Positions 1 through 9,700 of a stretch of 36,546 nt of DNA are shown piece by piece (positions within the stretch are counted from its first letter, which is position 1; each line of letters opens with the position of its first letter). Both the position numbers and the translations under genes were made by a program. Origin of the DNA: Methanolinea sp. UBA477 (GTDB lineage Archaea > Halobacteriota > Methanomicrobia > Methanomicrobiales > Methanospirillaceae). The notes under the pieces are model-generated. The model saw nothing but the letters and a program-made list of their open reading frames with translations, searched no databases and was not told the DNA's origin. Where the stretch lies: the NCBI GenBank assembly GCA_002509485.1, contig DAWO01000072.1, forward strand, positions 5,357 through 41,902. The letters run 5' to 3'.

Positions 1-159
1 CATAGTATCCATATACCTCCACCCCCACTTTCACGATGGGTCCAGGTGCAGTTATCAAGATCCCAGCCGACATTCAGGTAAGAAAACCCGTGGAGGCCAG
101 GACCGATCACGACACCCAATGATCGCCGACCGGGCCCGGGATTCACGGTATTCGCGAAG

Positions 160-981
160 TCAGATCCAGGCAACCGAGAGTGGTTTTCGTCTTGGGATCG
201 CATGCACCCTGTACTGCGGATGTCCAAACATCATCGCGTACGCAAGCTCCCTCCCGTCCGGCAGGCCGAGTTCCTGCCGGAGCGGTGCATACTCCCGTGC
301 TGCGCCTGCGACGAATCCCGCCCAGCATGTCCCGATCCCGAAAGCCGGTGCCGCGAGATCGAAATGCGCGAGCGCTATGATCGCATCAAACACTGCCAGC
401 GGGTTGCCTTCTGGAATGTGGGCGACGAGGAGGTGCGGGGCTCCGCGGCAGATGACGTCGTGCCCGGCATCCCACGCACTGATCAGGCCATGCACAAAGC
501 CGCTCATCGGGTGGTCTCTGTTCTGTATCGACCTCATCCAGTCGATGGTCAGGCGGGCTACCTCATGTACCTTCGCCGGATCGTGCACGACAATCCATTC
601 CACCGGCTGGCCGTTGCATCCCGAGGGTGCGTACCTGGCGATGTCGAGAACTTCTGCGATCGTCTCCCTCGGAACGGGCTCTCCCGTGTAATGACGGACA
701 GACCGCCGCATCTTCATGTAGTATCCCAGGTCATTGGGGGAGATGGTTCCTGCACCGGCGGGAAGCATCTCCTTTTCGTCCGGTCGAATGTTCAATACGA
801 GTGCGTCCGACGGGCAGTAGGCTTCACAATGGCCGCACTGGATGCACAACCCTGCTTTTTCTTCTGCAACTTCCGGCACACCAGCTCCACCGGCAGGATC
901 GATAATCCTGCTTGGGCATACCTCCGAGCAGATCCCACACCGGGTGCAGAGATCCCGGTCAACACGTATCGTTGCCATCAT
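160..981 (-). CDS. Ferredoxin-nitroreductase fusion protein
   Basis: A 273-residue flavoprotein with an N-terminal two-cluster ferredoxin domain and a C-terminal nitroreductase domain. The first 4Fe-4S set is C12, C15, C18 and C22; the second is C46, C49, C52 and C56. Both are followed by the Pro typical of bacterial-type ferredoxins. The nitroreductase part starts near residue 88 with the family signature MRRSVRHY, which contributes to FMN binding. Proteins of this architecture are common in anaerobic archaea and are thought to move electrons from ferredoxin to an FMN-bound substrate; the substrate cannot be read from the sequence. A GGAGG lies just upstream of two adjacent ATG codons at 981 and 978, and either could be the start. 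It is divergent from the GNAT gene at 1088. Function beyond fold is inference. Confidence 0.9.
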   Translation of the reverse strand: MMATIRVDRDLCTRCGICSEVCPSRIIDPAGGAGVPEVAEEKAGLCIQCGHCEAYCPSDALVLNIRPDEKEMLPAGAGTISPNDLGYYMKMRRSVRHYTGEPVPRETIAEVLDIARYAPSGCNGQPVEWIVVHDPAKVHEVARLTIDWMRSIQNRDHPMSGFVHGLISAWDAGHDVICRGAPHLLVAHIPEGNPLAVFDAIIALAHFDLAAPAFGIGTCWAGFVAGAAREYAPLRQELGLPDGRELAYAMMFGHPQYRVHAIPRRKPLSVAWI

Positions 982-1087
982 TCATCTCCTCCAGCTATTT
1001 TGAAAAAACAGCAGATCGAGCTGGTACATTTTCTTCAACGGAATATATAGATATGACATTTTAAAACACGTATAGGGGAATCAAAGA
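982..1087. promoter_or_regulatory. Divergent promoter between nitroreductase and GNAT genes
   Basis: This 106-bp gap separates two divergent genes. An AT-rich core at about 1040-1052 (GAATATATAGATATG) reads as a TATA box in either direction. For the GNAT gene it would place transcription start near 1070. For the nitroreductase gene the same element would give a leader of roughly 35-40 nt that includes the GGAGG. Confidence 0.45.
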
Positions 1088-1555
1088 GTGCCTTCATTCG
1101 TTTATCGTACCGGAGATATCACCGATATCGCGATAGTCAGCCCGCTCTGGTACCAGCTCAATGACCACCATCATGCTCATGCCCGGGCGCATCAAGCAGT
1201 ATACGAGCGGATGACCTTTGAGAAGCGAAAGGAGCATTTTGAACGGATCGCGGCGGCCGGAGCCCTCCGCGTAGATCTTGCCCCTGATACCGCTGCGGAC
1301 AGGTACATCGGATACTGCATCACATCACTTTCTCCCGACGGGACAGGCGAGATCGAGTCGATATTTGTCGAAGAACATTATCACTCGGCCGGGATTGGAA
1401 CAGCCCTTGTTCAACGGGCGCTCGCATGGCTGGAGAAGAACAGCCCGGCCAGAATCCAGGTCTCGATCGCCGACGGAAACGAGGAGACCTTCTCCTTTTA
1501 CCGGCGGTTCGGGTTTTACCCACGAAGAACGATACTCGAGCAGAAAAGGGGATAG
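1088..1555 (+). CDS. GNAT family N-acetyltransferase
   Basis: A 155-residue single-domain acetyltransferase of the GNAT fold. The acetyl-CoA pyrophosphate-binding segment is visible around residues 97-107 as HSAGIGTALVQ, preceded by the beta-4 strand IESIFVEE. The C-terminal NEETFSFYRRFGF is the usual alpha-4/beta-6 region. Substrate unknown; such enzymes acetylate small amines, antibiotics or protein N-termini. The start is a GTG with a weak AGG upstream (ATAGGGGAATCAAAGA). The gene is intact, in contrast to the second acetyltransferase immediately downstream. Confidence 0.85.
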   Translation: MPSFVYRTGDITDIAIVSPLWYQLNDHHHAHARAHQAVYERMTFEKRKEHFERIAAAGALRVDLAPDTAADRYIGYCITSLSPDGTGEIESIFVEEHYHSAGIGTALVQRALAWLEKNSPARIQVSIADGNEETFSFYRRFGFYPRRTILEQKRG

Positions 1556-1636
1556 AACGCAATCCGTCGGCCTGCCGTATCATTTATCTCACTTTCCCGC
1601 GAATATTCGATTACGGGAAAAGAGGCTTTTTAAGGA

Positions 1637-2136
1637 ATGGACTTTTTCATACGGGAGATGGCCGATGTCGACAGGGGAGATGTCCGCCGGATTCTCCCTG
1701 AGAGCCATTGCCACCGGCAACGCAACATTCGAATCGGAGGCCCCTTCATGGGAGCACTGGGATGCAGGCCACACCCGATCCTGTTGCCTGGTTGCCAAAA
1801 CGCGATGGAAAAATTCTTGGCTGGGCGGCACTCTCACCCTTCTCCGGGCGATCCGTTTACTCCGGCGTGGCTGAAGTCAGTATCTACGTTGGAAGTGACG
1901 CCAGGGGGCTGGGAGTCGAAGATGGACTCCTGGCGGGACTCGTCACCGAATCTGAACGAGAGGGTTTCTGGACGCTGCAGGCAGGGATCTTTCCTGATAA
2001 CCGGTCCAGCCTCGCCCTTCACGAGAAGCATGGTTTCCGCGTCGTCGGCTGCCGTGAACGCCTGGGCCGGATGAGGAGCGGTACCTGGCGTGATGTGCTG
2101 CTGCTTGAGAGGAGAAGCGGGAGAACAGGTCTCTGA
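1637..2136 (+). pseudogene. Frameshifted phosphinothricin-type N-acetyltransferase
   Basis: The product is spread over three reading frames. The start MDFFIREMADVDRGDVRRI is in frame one. The core IATGNATFESEAPSWEHWDAG is in a second frame and continues to about 1796. The rest, from KILGWAALSPFS through IYVGSDARGLGVEDGLL and FWTLQAGIFPDN to WRDVLLLERRS, is in a third frame. Joined together they reproduce the order of conserved segments of the phosphinothricin acetyltransferase (PAT/YncA-like) branch of GNAT at full length, about 165 residues. The breaks lie near 1700 and in the AAAA run at 1797-1800. This is either a decayed gene or sequence error; the second break is in a homopolymer. No single intact frame would make a working enzyme. 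Confidence 0.8.
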
Positions 2137-2252
2137 TTCCCAGCTGCTTTTGTATCCCGGAGCAAGGGAGGGGTGTTCCTGCACCGCCCGTGTGCATGAT
2201 ATACCGCCTGGATATTCCGGATTCAATGTGTATCATGATACCGGACCCGGAT

Positions 2253-2264
2253 CTTTATATTTTA
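2253..2264 (+). promoter_or_regulatory. TATA box for the AlkD-like gene
   Basis: CTTTATATTTTA is a good archaeal TATA element centred about 33 bp before the GTG at 2290. Transcription would begin near 2283, leaving an almost leaderless mRNA. This agrees with the absence of a ribosome binding site there. Confidence 0.5.
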
Positions 2265-2289
2265 TTACCATTCCTCCTGAACTTGAGTC

Positions 2290-3003
2290 GTGGACCCAGT
2301 CATCGGACGCATACGCCAGGAATTAAAAGAGAATGCAGATCCGGAGATCAAAAGAAGTTCACAGCGCTTCTTCAGGGAGCTGATCACCTGTTATGGCATG
2401 AAGACTGCCAGGGTCACTGCCATCGCAAAGAAGTACTGGAAGGATATTTCTGAGCGCGATAAAAACGACGTCTTCTCACTCTGCGAAGAGCTCTACCGCT
2501 CGGGGTACATTGAAGAATCTTTCATCGTATCAGACTGGACATACCGGCTGAAAGACAGGTATGAACGGGAGGATCTCGAGGTCTTCCGGCACTGGATCGA
2601 CACGTATATCACCAACTGGGCATCATGCGACGGGTTCTGCAATCACACAATGGGTGAATTCGTAGAAAAGTTCCCTGAAACGATCGAAGAGCTGAGAGAC
2701 TGGACCCGATCCGGGAACCGCTGGATGCGGAGGGCGGCAGCGGTCTCCCTCATCATACCCGCAAAACATGGCAGGTTCCTTGACGAGTCGATCGGGATTG
2801 CCCGTCTCCTGCTGACCGACGATGATGACATGGTGCAGAAGGGCTATGGCTGGCTTCTCAAGGAGGCGAGCCGGAAGCACACTGATGAGATATTCTCGTT
2901 TGTCATGGCCAACAAGCGGGGGATGCCACGTACCGCACTTCGCTATGCGATCGAGCTGATGCCAAAAGAACTGAAAGCCGAGGCGATGAAGAAGGACTGG
3001 TAA
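2290..3003 (+). CDS. AlkD-like DNA alkylation repair protein
   Basis: A 237-residue, all-helical protein of the DNA alkylation repair (AlkC/AlkD, HEAT-like repeat) family. Known members are glycosylases that remove N3- and N7-alkylpurines. The conserved central block is present: VSDWTYRLKDRY, then the stretch around NWASCDGFCNHTMGEF, then WMRRAAAVSLI and the late helix GYGWLLKEA, in the usual order. Length fits the family (about 220-240). The GTG start at 2290 is chosen because no ATG occurs before the conserved region and the TATA box spacing suggests a near-leaderless transcript. Enzymatic activity is family-level inference. Confidence 0.85.
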   Translation: MDPVIGRIRQELKENADPEIKRSSQRFFRELITCYGMKTARVTAIAKKYWKDISERDKNDVFSLCEELYRSGYIEESFIVSDWTYRLKDRYEREDLEVFRHWIDTYITNWASCDGFCNHTMGEFVEKFPETIEELRDWTRSGNRWMRRAAAVSLIIPAKHGRFLDESIGIARLLLTDDDDMVQKGYGWLLKEASRKHTDEIFSFVMANKRGMPRTALRYAIELMPKELKAEAMKKDW

Positions 3004-3038
3004 CCCTGCGCGAAAAAGGGGTTTTCAGGGACAATTCG

Positions 3039-3341
3039 TCAGTTCGTTCTTCCGAGTTTTTCTCTTACGTAGTCAAAATCGCCTTCCTGTGCATCCACTT
3101 CATAGAGCATGGGTCCAAAGCAGGGTTTTTTGAAGGGAAGAAGGATCTTCTTTCGTTTTATCCTGAGTCCCAGGAGCATAGGACTATCCAGGAGAATAGT
3201 GATTCCCCGGAAATCGAAACCTGGAGGTATTTCGTAGTACTCCGCGCACGTCCTTTTCACGTAATCGTTGATCTCCTCTTCTGAGCTATCCTTCAGGATT
3301 ATGGTGGAGCTGAGCCTGTTTATGCAACGGGACTGCGACAT
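3039..3341 (-). CDS. Conserved-looking hypothetical protein, 100 aa
   Basis: I do not recognise the family. The sequence has sensible composition and a regular pattern of alternating hydrophobic residues, for example GITILLDSPMLLGLRIKRKKILLPF, suggesting a small alpha/beta domain with no membrane segment or metal motif. It is convergent with the AlkD-like gene, whose stop is 36 bp away. No ribosome binding site is obvious. It is the only frame in this stretch that looks coding. Confidence 0.5.
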   Translation of the reverse strand: MSQSRCINRLSSTIILKDSSEEEINDYVKRTCAEYYEIPPGFDFRGITILLDSPMLLGLRIKRKKILLPFKKPCFGPMLYEVDAQEGDFDYVREKLGRTN

Positions 3342-3660
3342 CAGGAATCTGTTTTGGCGTCATCAGATAAAAAAGGTATTTTCCGAGAGATCTCATCAAT
3401 CACTGCTCATTCCAGGCGGTATTCTCCACGATTGGGTGTATCACGATTCCGGGAAGACCCCTACGAAGCCGGAGGAAAAGCCGTATGATCGTGATGCCGG
3501 AGTGCTGGTGAAACTGACTGCCGCTGCTCCTTTCCCGAACAGCTGCGTGCGTTGCACAGTCCCATGATAGGTTTGATCCATGGCACGAGGACACGAAATT
3601 CACTCGTAAAAATGGGTTTTGCTCGTTCAACACGCGATGAAATGGAAAAACCACGGGATG

Positions 3661-3700
3661 TATTTATATACTATGAATTCATCATTGAGAATAAAGGTGG
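3661..3700 (+). promoter_or_regulatory. Promoter and ribosome binding site of the PKD protein gene
   Basis: TATTTATATA at 3661-3670 is a strong archaeal TATA box. Initiation about 25 bp downstream gives a start near 3690. AAAGGTGG at 3693-3700 is a Shine-Dalgarno sequence five bases before the ATG at 3706. Together they rule out the upstream in-frame ATGs at 3619 and 3673 as the true start. Confidence 0.7.
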
Positions 3701-3705
3701 CATTT

Positions 3706-6700
3706 ATGAAAATTGAACGCATCGTGCTACTGTTAGTACTCTTGGTGCCTATTTTGGGGATCCCCTGTGTGAGTGCCACAGCGGATATCCCACAGGATGG
3801 TGCACAACTCTTTCCATATACCTGTCCCTGTGACGGGATGGAATGTGTAACACAACCCGATCCGGGTGACCTGAACAAGACATTCGCCTCGTTTCCCCTT
3901 ATTTTTATCAGGAATGCAGGCCAGTTCCCAGAGGATTTTCTCTATATGGTCATCTCAGATGCCGGTCCGATCTCGTTTGGGAAGAACGGGTCAGAGCTCA
4001 TAATGACCTCTCCGGGGACGTTGGAGCCTGCACGGTCCGGCTACCGGTTCGACGGTGCAGATGGCGAATGCCTGGTTGAAGGAGTAAATCCGCTCGCCTG
4101 CGAGGCCAACTTCTTCTACGGGAGGGACTCGTCGCAATGGGTGACAGGTGTTGATACATACCGTGCGATTCGGTATACTGATCTCTACCCGGGAATCGAT
4201 CTCCTCTACGAAGGAGTGAGCGCCGGTCTCAAGAGCACATATTTCGTCGATCCGGGTGCAGACCCGGGACAGATCGCTCTTGTATACCATGGCCAGGACG
4301 AGATCTCGGTTGCGGATGACGGGACACTGGTATTGTCATCAGTGAACGGAACCATCACCCACAGTGCCCCGTACTGTTACCAGGTGATCGACGGATCGGT
4401 TGTGGAGGTGTCCTGCGACTATACAATCACCGAGACCGGATCCGTCGGATTTATAGTCGGCGACTATGACCGGAGCCGCGAACTTGTCATTGACCCGGTA
4501 CTCCAGTACAGCCTCTATCTCAAGGGTGTCGGCATGCACGATGCCAATGGCGTAGCCCTCGATTCGGGGAGAAATGCCTACGTTACCGGGGTAACCTATG
4601 AAACACCTTACACGGTTCCGGCCGGAAGCAGCGGGGCCAATGCCGGCGGGACCGACGTCGTCGTCGTCAAGATAAACTCCGGCGGGACCGCTCCCGTCTA
4701 TATCGCCTATCTCGGAGGCACCGGAGATGAAACAGGATGGGGTATCAGGGTAGATGATAGCGGCAGCGCCTATGTCGTGGGGACAACCGACTCCCCCGAT
4801 TTCCCGGTGGAAAATGCGCTCCAGCCCAACCTTGCCGGACTGAATGATGCGTTCATAGCGAAACTTGCGCCGGATGGAAGATCCCTTGTCTATTCCAGCT
4901 ACATGGGCGGACCCGACGAAGATTACGGATATGCAATTGCACTTGACGATGCGAACAATGCATATATCACCGGGTCTACCCAGTCCTCGTCGTTCCCTGT
5001 CCCGGCCTCTCTCCAGAGGACAACCCGTCACGGAATATCAGATGCGTTCCTGATGAAGGTCAGCAGCACTGGCGACGAGCTTCTCGACAGGGAATTTATC
5101 GGCGGATGGATCAGGGAGACCGGGTACGGCATCGCCGTCGATGAAAGCGGCAATGCATATATCGCCGGTTCGACCGATTCACGTGACTTCCCTGTTACTC
5201 AAAATGCATTCCAGACAACTTGGGGAGGAAACTGGGATGGATTCGTTACAAAGATCGCGCCCTCCGGTGATCCGTTCGTCTACTCCACCTTCCTTGGGGG
5301 AACTGAAATCGATAACTGCCGGGCGATCGACATCGACAGCGAGGGATATGCCTACGTGACCGGCCAATCCCAAAAGAGTACACTTGGGACAAACTTCCCC
5401 ACCACACCCGATGCATTCAAGCCTGAAAATCCCGGCATTATCTCCTCTTATTACACACGTATTATGCCATCAGGAAGTGCTCTCGCGTATTCGACCTTCC
5501 TTACAGGACCGCGGCTAGATGAGGGACGCGGTATCTCTGTCACCCCGTCCGGTTCCGTCTATATCACCGGGATCACCAAGGCAAAAAACATGGAGACCAT
5601 CAACGCGATCCAGCCGACCTATGGCGGCGACCCGGAAGACGCATTCGTCGCAAAGTTCGTGAACGGGGAGCCGATCCCCGTATACCTCACCTTCCTCGGA
5701 GGGGATGAGAAGGATGAAGGGCATGCGGTTGTCGCAGACGGGGTGTGCGGCGTCTATGTCGTTGGATGGACCAGGTCCACCGACTTCCCGACCTCGGATC
5801 CCTATCCAGATCCCTTCCTCCCGACGGGTGAGATAGCCGGGTTCATATCACTTATCTGGGACTATCCTGACTGCTGTATTCCGCCCGTAGCAGACTTCGA
5901 TGCCGACCCTGACTCAGGGTACGCTCCACTGACAGTCCAGTTCACCGACAACTCGCAGAACAACGTGAATGCATGGTTCTGGGAATTCGGCGATGGGGCT
6001 ACGTCTACTGAGCAAAACCCAATGCACACCTACCAGGAGATCGGTACATATACCGTCACCCTGACCGTGACGAACGACTGCGGGTCCGATTCTGCGTCTG
6101 CACCAATCAATGCCATCTGCCTTGAACCGGTAGCAAATTTCACCGCAGACCCGGAGTCAGGATATGCTCCCCTTACTGTCCAGTTCACCGACACCTCGCT
6201 GAATAACGTGACTTCATGGTTATGGGACTTCGGTGATGAAACGACATCCGAGGAGCAGAACCCGACTCACACATTCAATGAAATCGGGACATTTACCGTT
6301 ACACTGACAGTGAACAACGACTGTGGTTCTGACTCAACTTCCGCTCCAATTACTACAAGCTGTCTTGAACCGGTAGCAAATTTCACCGCGAACCCGGAGT
6401 CAGGATATGCTCCCCTTACTGTCCAGTTCACCGACCATTCGGAAAACAACGTGAACTCATGGTTATGGGACTTCGGTGATGAAACGACCTCCACTGTGCA
6501 AAATCCAGAACATACTTTCAGCGAGGTCGGGACTTACAACGTTACTCTCACTGTCTGGAATGACTGTGGAACCGACTCTACCTCGGCTCCCATCAATACC
6601 GAATGTCTCGAGCCGGTTGCACAGTTCACCGCAGACCCGACTTCAGGGTACGCTCCACTCACCGTCCAGTTCACTGACACCTCGCTGAATAACGTGACTT

Positions 6701-9700
6701 CATGGTCCTGGGAGTTCGGGGATGGGGCTACGTCTACTGAGCAGAACCCAACGCACACCTATCAGGAGATCGGGACATATACTGTCACCCTGACCGTGAC
6801 GAACGACTGCGGGTCCGACTCCACTTCCGTTCCGATTAACACGAGCTGCCTTGAACCAATCGCCCAGTTCACGGCAGAGCCGACTTCAGGGTACGCTCCG
6901 CTCACCGTCCAGTTCACCGATCAATCAACCGAGGATCCGGACTCCTGGTTCTGGGACTTCGGCGACGGAGCAACCTCCGAGGAGCAGAATCCTGAACACA
7001 CCTTCGATGAGGTCGGGACTTACACCGTAGAACTCACCGTGTGGAATGACTGCGGTACCGATTCTACTTCGACTCCGATCGAGGCCATCTGTCTCGAACC
7101 GGTCGCGGCATTCACCGCGGACCCTGACTCAGGGTACGCTCCGCTCACCGTCCAGTTCACCGATCAATCAACCGAGGATCCGGACTCATGGTATTGGGAC
7201 TTCGACGATGGATCAAACTCCACTGTGCAAAATCCAGAACATACTTTCAGCGAGGTCGGGTTATACAACGTTACTCTCACTGTCTGGAATGACTGTGGAA
7301 CCGACTCTACCTCGGCTCCCATCAATACAGAATGTCTCGAGCCTATCGCTGCATTCACCGCTGACCCTGACTCAGGGTACGCTCCGCTCACCGTCCAGTT
7401 CACCGATCAATCAACCGAGGATCCGGACTCCTGGTTCTGGGACTTCGGCGACGGAGCAACCTCCGAGGAGCAGAATCCTGAACACACCTTCGATGAGGCC
7501 GGGACTTACACCGTAGAACTCACCGTGTGGAATGACTGCGGTACCGATTCTACTTCGACTCCGATCAATGCCTATTATTGCCCGCCGCCGGTCGCAGATT
7601 TCACCGCGGACCCGACTTCCGGACGTGCCCCACTCACCGTCCAGTTCACCGATCAATCAACCGAGGATCCTGACTCCTGGTACTGGGAGTTTGGGGACGG
7701 CGCTACGTCCACCGAGCAGAACCCGGTGCACACCTACACTTCGGTGGGAACCTACACCGTGAAACTGACGGCGTATAACGACTGTGGATATGACTCGACA
7801 ACGGCTCCGATCAACGCCATCTGTCTCGAACCGGTCGCACAGTTCACCGCGAACCCGACTTCCGGACCTGCCCCACTCATTGTCCAGTTCACTGACCAAT
7901 CCCAGAACAATGTTCAATCGTGGCACTGGGACTTTGGCGATGGAACGACATCCAATCTGCAGAATCCGACGCACACATTCGATGAGGTCGGAACATACAC
8001 CGTGACCCTGACTGTCCAGAACGACTGCGGATCTGATTCCACATCGGCTCCGATCAATGCCATCTGTCTTGAACCCGTTGCGCAGTTCATCGCTGACCCT
8101 GACTCAGGGTACGCTCCGCTCACCGTCCAGTTCACCGACAACTCGCAGAACAACGTGGACACGTGGTTCTGGGACTTCGGCGACGGAGCAACCTCCGAGG
8201 AGCAGAATCCTGAGCACACGTTCGATGAGGCCGGGACATACACCGTAGAACTCACCGTGTGGAATGACTGCGGTACCGATTCTACTTCGACTCCGATCAA
8301 TGCCTATTATTGCCCACCGCCGGTCGCCGCATTCACCGCCGAACCCGACTCAGGATACGCTCCACTCACCGTCCAGTTCACCGATCAATCAACCGAGGAT
8401 CCGGACTCCTGGTTCTGGGAGTTTGGGGACGGCGCTACCTCTACCGTGCAGAACCCGACACATACCTTCACCGAGGTCGGGACATACACCGTGAAACTGA
8501 CAGCCTACAACGAGTGTGGATCTGGTTCAACAACGGCCCCGATCAACGCCATCTGTCTCGAACCGGTCGCGGCATTCACCGCGAACCCGACTTCCGGAGG
8601 TGCCCCACTCATTGTCCAGTTCACTGACCAATCCCAGAACAATGTTCAATCGTGGCACTGGGACTTTGGCGATGGAACGACATCCAATCTGCAGAATCCG
8701 ACGCACACATTCGATGAGGTCGGAACATACACCGTGACCCTGACAGTGAACAATGACTGTGGTACCGACTCGGCTTCCAGCGATATCCAGGTTCTCGATT
8801 GCCCACCGCCGGTGGCCGACTTCAGTGCTGAACCCAACTCCGGGTATGCACCACTGACAGTCCTGTTCACCGATCTCTCGACCGAGAACCCCGAATCGTG
8901 GTTCTGGGAGTTTGGAGATGGATCTACATCAGAGGAGCAGAACCCAGAGCATACCTTCACCGGGGTCGGAACGTACAACGTGAAACTGACCGTCTGGAAT
9001 GAATGCGGATTCGATTCAAAGACACTCCCGGTCCAGGCCATCTGTCTTGAACCAGTCGCCCAGTTCACGGCAAATCCCACTTCCGGGTACGCGCCGCTCA
9101 CCGTCCAGTTCACCGACAACTCCTTAAATGACGTCATCTCGTGGAACTGGAACTTCGGAGACGGAACAACTTCCACGGAACGAAACCCGACACACACGTT
9201 CACTGAAGTCGGGACATATACCGTGACCCTGACCGTGACGAACGACTGTGGGACCGACTCCACTTCCGCTCCAATCAATGCGATCTGCCTTGAACCGGTC
9301 GCAGATTTCACGGCAAATCCAAATTGGGGAGATGTTCCGCTCACCGTCCAGTTCGCTGACACCTCCCAGAACAACGTGACTTCATGGTTCTGGGATTTCG
9401 GGGATGGTACCACTTCAACAGTGCGAAACCCCGAGCATACGTTCACTGAAATCGGGACGTACTCGGTAACTCTGACCGTGGAGAACAACTGCGGTACCGA
9501 TTTCATATCCAGGGACATCGAGGTCGTCTACTGCCCGCCGCCGGTGGCCGACTTCACCTATGAAGGGAATCCGTGCCCGCCACCGCTCAATGCCCAGTTC
9601 AACGACCGATCGACAGGAGATCCAACCTCCTGGTACTGGGAGTTCGGCAACGGTGACACCTCCACGGAGCAGAATCCGTGCTACACCTACTACGACCCGC

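Noticed and set aside
1..135. Open minus-strand frame reaching the left window edge (contains VIGPGLHGFSYLNVGWDL)
   Set aside because: Too short, start unclear and no family recognised; may be the first part of a gene lying outside the window.
202..1050. 282-codon plus-strand frame opposite the nitroreductase
   Set aside because: It is the antisense shadow of the ferredoxin-nitroreductase, which has clear Cys motifs and a good ribosome binding site.
8646..9518. 290-codon minus-strand frame inside the PKD array
   Set aside because: Its repetitive sequence merely mirrors the PKD repeats on the other strand; no start signals.
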